From Chitinophaga lutea (GTDB taxonomy: Bacteria; Bacteroidota; Bacteroidia; Chitinophagales; Chitinophagaceae): a stretch of DNA of 64,000 bases. Shown piece by piece: positions 54,420 through 61,300 of this stretch. Within the stretch, counting starts at the first letter, position 1. Every line of letters begins with the position of its first letter. Location: assembly GCF_003813775.1 (NCBI RefSeq), contig NZ_RPDH01000001.1:1984001-2048000 (forward strand). The letters are read 5' to 3'. Under the pieces are notes generated by a model that saw nothing but the letters and a program-made list of their open reading frames with translations, was not told the origin of the DNA and ran no database searches. The position numbers and the translations under genes are program-made.

Positions 54420-55316
54420 ATGAAGCCGTTCCTGCTCCCGCTCATTATACTTTGTTTTTATTTCACCCCGCTGAACGCGCAGCAGAAAGCGCTTGTGCTG
54501 CAAACGGACTTCGGGCTGAAAGACGGCGCAGTATCTGCCATGAAAGGCGTGGCCTTCGGTGTGTCGCCGGAGCTGAAGATATTCGACCTCACCCACGAAA
54601 TCCCTGCGTACAACATCTGGGAAGCGGCTTACCGGCTGCAACAAACCGCCGCTTACTGGCCGGCGGGAACGGTGTTCGTATCCGTGGTGGATCCGGGCGT
54701 AGGGTCGGCGCGCAAATCGGTGGTGGCGCAAACAAAAACGGGCCACTTCTTCGTAACACCGGACAACGGGACGTTGACGCTCATCGCGGAAAACATGGGC
54801 ATCAGCGCCGTGCGGGAAATCGACGAGCAGCGCAACCGCCTGCCGGGCTCCTCCAGATCGTACACCTTCCACGGCCGTGATGTATACGCTTACACTGGGG
54901 CGCGACTGGCGGCGGGCGTGATGCCCTTTGATTCGGTAGGGCCGCTGCTGCCCGCGGAGGTGCTGCGGATCCCGTACCAGCAGGCTACTGCGGCGAACGG
55001 GGTCATCAAAGGCAATATTCCCATCCTCGACGTGCAGTACGGCAATGTGTGGACGAACATCGATGAAAACACGCTGAAAGCGCTGCGCCTCGGCTATGGC
55101 GACAGGCTGCGGGTGCGCATCCTGCATAACAACAAACCGGTGTATAGCGGCGAAATGCCTTACGTCACCACGTTTGCCGGCGTGAAAGAGGGACAGCCGC
55201 TCGCCTACCAGAACAGCCTCATGAACCTTTCGTTCGCACTGAACATGGACAATTTCGCCGCGCGGCACAAAATCGCCAGCGGCCCGGAGTGGACGGTGGA
55301 AATCAGCAAAAGATGA
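54420..55316 (+). CDS. SAM hydrolase / chlorinase-fluorinase family (DUF62) protein with signal peptide
   Basis: 298 residues from MKPFLLPLIILCFYFTPLNAQ, a clear signal peptide. Family motifs: LQTDFGLKDGAVSAMKG, DLTHEIP, SVVDPGVGSARKS, TPDNGTLTLI and FHGRDVYAYTGARLA, so active-site residues of SAM hydroxide adenosyltransferases are retained. Family members split S-adenosylmethionine into adenosine and methionine in the cytoplasm; export here is unusual. The next gene overlaps by ATGA. A start 28 codons upstream (54336) would hide the signal peptide and is not preferred. Confidence 0.88.
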   Translation: MKPFLLPLIILCFYFTPLNAQQKALVLQTDFGLKDGAVSAMKGVAFGVSPELKIFDLTHEIPAYNIWEAAYRLQQTAAYWPAGTVFVSVVDPGVGSARKSVVAQTKTGHFFVTPDNGTLTLIAENMGISAVREIDEQRNRLPGSSRSYTFHGRDVYAYTGARLAAGVMPFDSVGPLLPAEVLRIPYQQATAANGVIKGNIPILDVQYGNVWTNIDENTLKALRLGYGDRLRVRILHNNKPVYSGEMPYVTTFAGVKEGQPLAYQNSLMNLSFALNMDNFAARHKIASGPEWTVEISKR

Positions 55317-55699
55317 ATCACGAACAAAGAATAGATCAATCCGAAACACGGATTTTCAAAGCCGTGTTCCCGAACACCACCAATCATTACGACACTTTAT
55401 TCGGCGGCACCGCCATGCAGCTGATGGACGAAGTGGCGTTCATCACCGCCACGCGTTATGCGCGCAAACGCATGGTCACCGTGTCGTCCGACAAGATCGA
55501 TTTTACCAAACCCATTCCCGCCGGCACCATCGTGGAGCTGATCGGACGGGTGGTGCATACGGGCAATACGAGCCTGAAAGTACTGGTGGAAATTTTTGTG
55601 GAGGAGATGTATTCCACCGAACGCTATAAAGCCATCAGCGGCACCTTCACCTTTGTAGCCATCGACGAATACAAACGCCCGGTGCCGCTGGAGGCATAG
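55313..55699 (+). CDS. Acyl-CoA thioesterase, hotdog fold (YciA/BACH type)
   Basis: 128 residues from the ATG overlapping the preceding stop. Family block FPNTTNHYDTLFGGTAMQLMDEVAFITA, with the catalytic N/D pair and KIDFTKPIPAGTIVELIG. It hydrolyses acyl-CoA to free acid and CoA, in the cytoplasm. Translational coupling to the exported DUF62 protein has no obvious functional reason. Confidence 0.9.
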   Translation: MNHEQRIDQSETRIFKAVFPNTTNHYDTLFGGTAMQLMDEVAFITATRYARKRMVTVSSDKIDFTKPIPAGTIVELIGRVVHTGNTSLKVLVEIFVEEMYSTERYKAISGTFTFVAIDEYKRPVPLEA

Positions 55700-55701
55700 T
55701 G

Positions 55702-56985
55702 TTATCGATGTTTCTGCAAAAAGGTTTCCATGGCTTCCCGGAACTTCACCGGGATTTCAGTAGGCGCAAAATGCGTCGCGTTTTCGAATATCAGCAGTTC
55801 GCCCCGGGGAATCGTGGATGCGATAAAGCGTGTGTGCGCATCCTGGATCATGTCGTTGTCGCCGGCCATGACCAGTGTAGGACATTTAATCTTCTTTACC
55901 TGTTCCACGGAAATGTGCGGTTCTTCGAGGCAAAGCGTCCATAACCGTTTTTCCCTGGTTTTCTCCGGCGGCAGTTTCGCAATTTCGGCAGCCAGCAGAT
56001 TCAATATTTCCGGTTTCACGCTGGCGGTATCCGGCTGCAGGTTGGCGCCCATGGTCATCAGGGTTTTGATCCGGTGGGGGTATTTGCCGGCCAGAATAAG
56101 CCCCGTGTTACCACCGTCGCTCCAGCCGAAGAGATTGACTTTTTCGAGTTTCAGATGGTCGAGCACACCTTTCACGTCTTCGGCAAACAGCTCGTACGTC
56201 AGGCGGGTGCCGTCGTCGCCGGACTTGCCCTGCAACCGCGTATCGATAGCGATCACCTTGTACCGTTTGGCCAGTTCGGGGATGAGATCCGTAAACACGA
56301 CGATCGCCTGGCTGTTGCCATGCAGCAATACCAGCGGTTCCCCTTCCCCGTAAACCTCGTAATAAATTTTGATGCCGTTCACGTTGGCGTAACCTCCGGC
56401 TTTGTCGTTCGCGCCATAAGTAGAGGTGCGCCCCGTCGGTGAGGCGGGCACGCCCAGGTTGGCGGCATCGATCTCCAGGTGCTGAACTGCAATGGCGTAT
56501 TTGACGCCTGTGCTGTCCCTGGGCATGTACCAGGCAGTTAGATCTTCCGAAGCAGCCAGTTCCATTCCCGGCAAGGCGGCAGGCTCCCATTTATCCGGAC
56601 TGGTTTCGATCTGCAGGGAAAACTGGTCAAAGCCGTACGTGCCCGGCCCGACAAACAGTCCCCCGAAATAAATCAGGCTGTCGTTCTTTTTAAATTTGCT
56701 TTTGATCTCACAATTGGTCCACTGATCGGTCTTCACCGGGCGGTCGCTCATGTTGTCGAAAAAATTACCGGCGCCGGTGACGTCGTGCACGCGTACCCAG
56801 ATGCCGGCCCAGGAAATCTCGTTAGCGCCGTTCGCTTTGGCGGTGGCGGTGAGCCGGAACGGTTTGCCACGCCATTCTTCTTTGACGGTAGCTACGCGGT
56901 TGAAGGCGCCCCAGCCTTTACCGCCGGTTTGGGCGGTTGCAAAAAAGGGACATAAAATAAGGAGGAGTAAAATTCGTGCAGTCAT
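55702..56985 (-). CDS. Secreted alpha/beta hydrolase with N-terminal beta-sandwich
   Basis: 427 residues with a signal peptide (ending FFATAQ). Residues about 25-165 form a carbohydrate-binding-like sandwich (ISWAGIWVRVHDVTGAGNFFDNM, LIYFGGLFVGPGTYGFDQFSL). The alpha/beta hydrolase domain (about 195-425) has LLHGNSQA, nucleophile Ser in LFGWSDGGN, an acid in MAGDNDMI and His in NATHFAP. Substrate unknown; esterase or lactonase activity is likely. Its stop lies 2 bases from the convergent thioesterase stop. Confidence 0.86.
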   Translation of the reverse strand: MTARILLLLILCPFFATAQTGGKGWGAFNRVATVKEEWRGKPFRLTATAKANGANEISWAGIWVRVHDVTGAGNFFDNMSDRPVKTDQWTNCEIKSKFKKNDSLIYFGGLFVGPGTYGFDQFSLQIETSPDKWEPAALPGMELAASEDLTAWYMPRDSTGVKYAIAVQHLEIDAANLGVPASPTGRTSTYGANDKAGGYANVNGIKIYYEVYGEGEPLVLLHGNSQAIVVFTDLIPELAKRYKVIAIDTRLQGKSGDDGTRLTYELFAEDVKGVLDHLKLEKVNLFGWSDGGNTGLILAGKYPHRIKTLMTMGANLQPDTASVKPEILNLLAAEIAKLPPEKTREKRLWTLCLEEPHISVEQVKKIKCPTLVMAGDNDMIQDAHTRFIASTIPRGELLIFENATHFAPTEIPVKFREAMETFLQKHR

Positions 56986-57072
56986 ACGGGTTAATTTTTC
57001 ATGGACTGAAAATAGGATGGCAAGCCTGAAAAATATGTTAAATGGGGGGCTTCGGAAATGTTAAAAGAACGG

Positions 57073-57573
57073 CTAGAAAACTTCGCTTTTAGGGTAGTCG
57101 AAAAAGAGGAACCGTTTTTTGGCGCGGTCGAATTCTTCCCAGTGGTCTGTTTCGGCTTCTATGGCAAAGATGCCGGCGGTGGGCACGTTGTCGATACGGA
57201 TCTCTTCGGTGAGGTAGTTGGCGAAATCGGTGATGCCGGGGTTGTGGGCAAAGATCGCTACGGCATTAAAATCATCGTCTATTTTGGTGATTACTTTCAA
57301 AAACGTAGAGGCGTAACAGAGGTAAAGTTCTTCTTCGAGCAGGATGGCCTCCTTGGGATACTTCCATTCTTTGGCCATAATACGGGCGGTAGAGCGGGCG
57401 CGTTTAGCGGGGCTCGATATGATGAGTTCGGGGACGGTTCCCCGTGAAAGCAGCCGGGTGGCCATTTCGGGGGCGTTTTCCTTGCCACGCTTATTCAGCG
57501 GCCGGTCGAAATCATCCATTTCGGGATCGTTCCAGCTGGATTTGGCGTGGCGAATGAGCAACAATGTTTTCAT
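57073..57573 (-). CDS. SixA-type histidine phosphatase
   Basis: 166 residues from MKTLLLIRHAKSSW. The RHAK motif carries the catalytic His; PLNKRGKENAPEMA and a second His in IFAHNPGITDFANYL complete the site. SixA in E. coli removes phosphate from His-containing phosphotransfer domains; in Bacteroidota the target is unknown. A start two codons upstream is possible. Confidence 0.88.
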   Translation of the reverse strand: MKTLLLIRHAKSSWNDPEMDDFDRPLNKRGKENAPEMATRLLSRGTVPELIISSPAKRARSTARIMAKEWKYPKEAILLEEELYLCYASTFLKVITKIDDDFNAVAIFAHNPGITDFANYLTEEIRIDNVPTAGIFAIEAETDHWEEFDRAKKRFLFFDYPKSEVF

Positions 57574-57683
57574 ACACATCGTAAACCATTGACTACCCCT
57601 AAATTACGGCATTTTACCGTAAGTAAAAACATGGGTGAAATTCACACCCCGAATTAAGGAAAAGTTAACAATGATAAACGGGA

Positions 57684-59531
57684 TTAATATCCTCTTTCGT
57701 TCTTGCCTTCCATATAGTTCATGAACGCCTTGTTCACCACTCGGTTACCGCCGGGAGTGGGGTAATTGCCGGTGAAGTACCAGTCGCCGAGATTGCTCGG
57801 GCAGCTGGCGTGCAGGCTTTCGATGTTCTGGTAAATCACTTCCACCTGGGCGTTGATCCCTGCCGGTGTGATGATCTGAGCGATTTTTGCGGATATTTCT
57901 TCGGGTGTGAAGGGTTTGTAGATGTTCTTCACGACGTTCTGCGCATTGAGCGTATTGGTGCGTTCCAGCTCCTTGCAGAGGCCGTAGGCCTCCTGGAGGA
58001 TGTATTCCTTGCCCTGCTCGCGGATGAGCGCGATGGCCGCCTGGAAGGCCACGAACTCGCCCATTTTGCTCATGTCGATGCCGTAGCAGTCCGGGTAGCG
58101 GATTTGCGGGGCGGAGCTCATGACGATGATGCGTTTGGGGCCGAGGCGGTCAAGCATCTTGATGATGCTTTCGCGCAGGGTGGTGCCCCGCACGATGGAG
58201 TCGTCGATCACTACCAGTGTGTCTGTTCCGGGTTTCACGGTACCGTACGTGATATCGTACACGTGCTGTACCATTTCGTTCCGGCTGGAGTCTTCCGTGA
58301 TGAAGGTGCGCATTTTCACGTCCTTGATCGCGATTTTGTCGATGCGTACGCGGCGGTTCACCATTTCGGTGAGTTTCTCTTCATCGAAATCTTTCCCCCA
58401 GCTCATGATGCGCTCTACCTTTATTTTGTTGAGGTAGTCTTCCAGCCCTTTGATGAGGCCGTAGAAGGCCACTTCGGCTGTGTTGGGAATAAAGGAGAAG
58501 ATGGTATTGCGGAGGTCGTTGTCGATTGCTTTCAGTACGGTTTCGGAGAGGTGATAACCCAGCGCGTGGCGTTCTTTGTAGATCTTCTCGTCGTTGCCGC
58601 GGGAGAAGTAGATACGTTCGAAGCTGCAGGCGCGGCGTTCCTTGGCCGGGATGATCTCTTCGATGCTGTATTCGCCGTTTTCCTTCACGATCAGGGCGGT
58701 GCCGGGCATCAGTTCCATCACCTCGTTTTCCCCTACGTTGAACGCGGTACGGATGGCGGCCCTTTCGGAAGCAGCCACGATCACGTCTTCGTTGACATAA
58801 TAATAAGACGGGCGGATGCCGTGCGGGTCGCGGATAACGAAGGCGTCGCCGGAGCCGATGAGGCCGCAAACATGGTAACCGCCGTCGAACATGGAAAATG
58901 CCTGCTGGAGGATAGCTTTGACGTCGAGGCCGTTCTGGCGCTGTTCGTCTTCCTTGGCGAGGAAGTGGTGCACCACTTCGAGCATGGCGGCCAGGTCGCT
59001 GTTTTTATGGGTTTCCCCGGGCTGCACTTTCACGAAGTTGAACAGCTCTTCCACGTTCACCAGGTTGAAGTTGCCGGCCATGGTGAGGTTGCGGGCGGGG
59101 ATGGTGTTGTAGCGTACAAAAGGATGGCAGAGCTCTACGTTGTTTTTGCCCTGGGTGGCGTACCGGAGGTGGCCCATCAGCAGCTCGCCGAGGAACCGCA
59201 GGTGGCCTTTCATCAAACCGGGGTACTTGGTGATTTCGGGCTGGTACTTTTCGATTTCCGCGATTTCGTCCCGGATCCTGCCGAATACATCCCCGATGGG
59301 CTGGGGCTGGCTGCTCCGGATACGGTGCATGAAGGGCACGCCGGGCTCGGTGTGCAATTTTACAGTGGCCACTCCCGCGCCATCCTGACCGCGGTTATGC
59401 TGTTTTTCCATGAGAAGGTACAGCTTGTTAAGCCCGTAGAAAACCGATCCGTATTGCTGTTGATAATAAGAGAATGGTTTTCTTAATCTTATGAATGCTA
59501 AACCGCATTCATGCTTTATCGCGTCACTCAT
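57684..59531 (-). CDS. purF: Amidophosphoribosyltransferase
   Basis: 615 residues from MSDAIKHECGLAF. Cys9 is the expected glutaminase nucleophile after removal of an 8-residue propeptide. Glutamine amidotransferase domain to about 275 (NRGQDGAGVA, MGHLRYAT); phosphoribosyltransferase domain with the PRPP loop VVIDDSIVRGTTLRES. It makes phosphoribosylamine, the first committed step of purine synthesis. It is longer than E. coli PurF (about 505 residues), with extra segments in both domains, as in other Bacteroidota. A -7-like TAACTTTG lies upstream. Confidence 0.95.
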   Translation of the reverse strand: MSDAIKHECGLAFIRLRKPFSYYQQQYGSVFYGLNKLYLLMEKQHNRGQDGAGVATVKLHTEPGVPFMHRIRSSQPQPIGDVFGRIRDEIAEIEKYQPEITKYPGLMKGHLRFLGELLMGHLRYATQGKNNVELCHPFVRYNTIPARNLTMAGNFNLVNVEELFNFVKVQPGETHKNSDLAAMLEVVHHFLAKEDEQRQNGLDVKAILQQAFSMFDGGYHVCGLIGSGDAFVIRDPHGIRPSYYYVNEDVIVAASERAAIRTAFNVGENEVMELMPGTALIVKENGEYSIEEIIPAKERRACSFERIYFSRGNDEKIYKERHALGYHLSETVLKAIDNDLRNTIFSFIPNTAEVAFYGLIKGLEDYLNKIKVERIMSWGKDFDEEKLTEMVNRRVRIDKIAIKDVKMRTFITEDSSRNEMVQHVYDITYGTVKPGTDTLVVIDDSIVRGTTLRESIIKMLDRLGPKRIIVMSSAPQIRYPDCYGIDMSKMGEFVAFQAAIALIREQGKEYILQEAYGLCKELERTNTLNAQNVVKNIYKPFTPEEISAKIAQIITPAGINAQVEVIYQNIESLHASCPSNLGDWYFTGNYPTPGGNRVVNKAFMNYMEGKNERGY

Positions 59532-59549
59532 GCCGTAAAATTGAAGTCG

Positions 59550-59557
59550 CAAAGTTA
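59550..59557 (-). promoter_or_regulatory. Candidate -7 promoter element of purF
   Basis: TAACTTTG on the minus strand, identical to the element before hflX, 18 bases before the purF ATG. No PurR-type or riboswitch structure was seen. Confidence 0.4.
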
Positions 59558-59707
59558 CGCCTAAATATTCAAATCACCACGGCTTTAGCATTCCTCTAAC
59601 AAAGCGGCGATGGTGGCTGTTTGCAAGCGAAAACGCCATTCCGGAAAACCCGGCCGCCATTACCGCGGTGATTTCCGCGCGGCGCGGCACTCCGGATACA
59701 ACAGGGC

Positions 59708-59740
59708 AAAAAAAATCCCGGAGGCTTGCAGCTCCGGGAT
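59708..59740 (-). terminator. Rho-independent terminator after the SurA-like gene
   Basis: ATCCCGGAG (59715-59723) pairs with CTCCGGGAT (59732-59740); on the minus strand eight T residues follow. It lies 30 bases after the chaperone stop. Confidence 0.85.
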
Positions 59741-59770
59741 CCTGAATATTGTAAGCGTGTTCGTTGTTGA

Positions 59771-61162
59771 CTACCGTGTGGCGACCGTGTTGGCCATCCA
59801 TTTGGAGATATTGCCGCATTCGCGGTATTCCGGTTCCACATGCACGTAAAACGTGGGGATTTTGTCCACCAGCCATTTGCTCAGGGCAACGGCCTGTTTT
59901 TCCTGGAGGGTACGGGCCTGGATGCGGGAATAATCGTCCTGCAGGTTTTCGCGGTGGGGCTCGGTGCGGGTTTTGAGGTACACGAGGCGCAGCCCTTTGC
60001 GGCCCTGCTCGTCTTCAAACTGCATCGGCTTCGATACGCCGCCCGGCTTGAGGGAATCCAGCATCATCACGATGTCTTTGGTGGACGGGTCGTCGAGCTG
60101 GTCTACCGTCAGGAAGGTGCTGCCGGTCTGCGGGTTCTGGAGCATACCGCCGTTGAATTTCGCCATGGGCTCGTCGCTGTATTTGGCCACGGCCTCGCCG
60201 AAGTTCATTTTTCCTGCGAGAATATTGGTGCGGATGGTGTCGAGTTTGGCAATGGAAGCGGCGATATCCGAGCTTACCACGTTGGGTTTGATCAGGATGT
60301 GCTGCACCACCACGTTGTCGCCCGCACGTTTGTTCATTTTGATCAGGTGGTAGCCGAACTGTGATTTCACCGGGCTGGACATTTCGCCTTCTTTCAGGCG
60401 GAACGAAGCGGACAGGAAGTCTGCGTCCCAGTTTTTGTCGTTACGGTTGAGGGTATATACGCCGCCGTTTTCCTTCACGCCCGGGTCTTCCGAGTAGAGG
60501 CTGGCGTAAGTGCTGAAGTCGCCTTCTTTATTTTCCACTTTCTTTTTCAGGTCGAGCAGGCGGTCGATCGCATATTTGTCCATTTCGCGGCTGGCTTTCG
60601 GCAGCAGGATGAGCTGGCCGATTTCCAGTTCGGACTCATAGAACGGGAGACTGTCTTTCGGGATTTTTTCGAAGTTGGATTTTACTTCCGTGGGTGTCAC
60701 TTTTACCGAGTTCACGATTTTATCGCGCATGGCTTTCGCGAGCATGCTTTCGCGGATGGCATCGCGGAAACGCTCACGGAGCTGATAAATGGTATAGCCG
60801 GTCACTTCCGTCATTTTCTCGCGGCTGCCGTAGCGTTGTTCGGCCCAGCGGATCTGGCTTTCAATACGGCCGTCCACGTCCGATTCGCTGATGGGCAGGG
60901 AGTCGCGCTCGGCCTGCAGTACCAGTATTTTCTGGGCAATGATCTGTTCGATGGCGGAGCAGGTGGCGTTAGGCGGCAGGGGCTGGCCTTGCAGGGCCTG
61001 CTGCTGCATATCCACCAGTGCGGATTCAATGTCCGATTTCAGGACGATCTTATCCCCTACTTTGGCAACAATCTTGTCGGCCACCATTTTCTGACCCTGT
61101 TGGGCGGTTGCCGCCTGGAACAGGAGCACGGCGCCAAAAGAGGATATGAGAAATTTTTTCAT
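59771..61162 (-). CDS. SurA-like periplasmic peptidyl-prolyl isomerase chaperone
   Basis: 463 residues from MKKFLISSFGAVLLFQAATAQ (signal peptide); an upstream in-frame extension to 61234 runs through the infB terminator and is rejected. The SurA N-terminal domain (VADKIVAKVGDKIVLKSDIESAL) is followed by two PpiC/parvulin rotamase domains (about 175-275 and 283-385; FGYHLIKMNKRAGDN, VVVQHILIKPN) and a C-terminal helix. It escorts outer-membrane proteins to the Bam machinery, relevant for the many beta-barrel proteins encoded here. Confidence 0.9.
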   Translation of the reverse strand: MKKFLISSFGAVLLFQAATAQQGQKMVADKIVAKVGDKIVLKSDIESALVDMQQQALQGQPLPPNATCSAIEQIIAQKILVLQAERDSLPISESDVDGRIESQIRWAEQRYGSREKMTEVTGYTIYQLRERFRDAIRESMLAKAMRDKIVNSVKVTPTEVKSNFEKIPKDSLPFYESELEIGQLILLPKASREMDKYAIDRLLDLKKKVENKEGDFSTYASLYSEDPGVKENGGVYTLNRNDKNWDADFLSASFRLKEGEMSSPVKSQFGYHLIKMNKRAGDNVVVQHILIKPNVVSSDIAASIAKLDTIRTNILAGKMNFGEAVAKYSDEPMAKFNGGMLQNPQTGSTFLTVDQLDDPSTKDIVMMLDSLKPGGVSKPMQFEDEQGRKGLRLVYLKTRTEPHRENLQDDYSRIQARTLQEKQAVALSKWLVDKIPTFYVHVEPEYRECGNISKWMANTVATR

Positions 61163-61194
61163 AGTAACGTTACTGAGAACCCAAAATAACCAAT

Positions 61195-61222
61195 AAAAAA
61201 TTAGCCGCACAAAGTCGGCTAA
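61195..61222 (-). terminator. Terminator between infB and the SurA-like gene
   Basis: TTAGCCG (61201-61207) pairs with CGGCTAA (61216-61222); six T residues follow on the minus strand. A second GC-rich hairpin can form around 61250-61290. Confidence 0.7.
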
Positions 61223-61300
61223 TCTATTTAACAAAAATTTCGGATATCGGGCGGGCCCGGGACCTTGGTTGGCAAGGGTTCCGGGCTGCCCTTCAGGATT

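Noticed and set aside
57810..59486. A 558-codon open frame opposite purF.
   Set aside because: Antisense shadow; purF motifs are complete.
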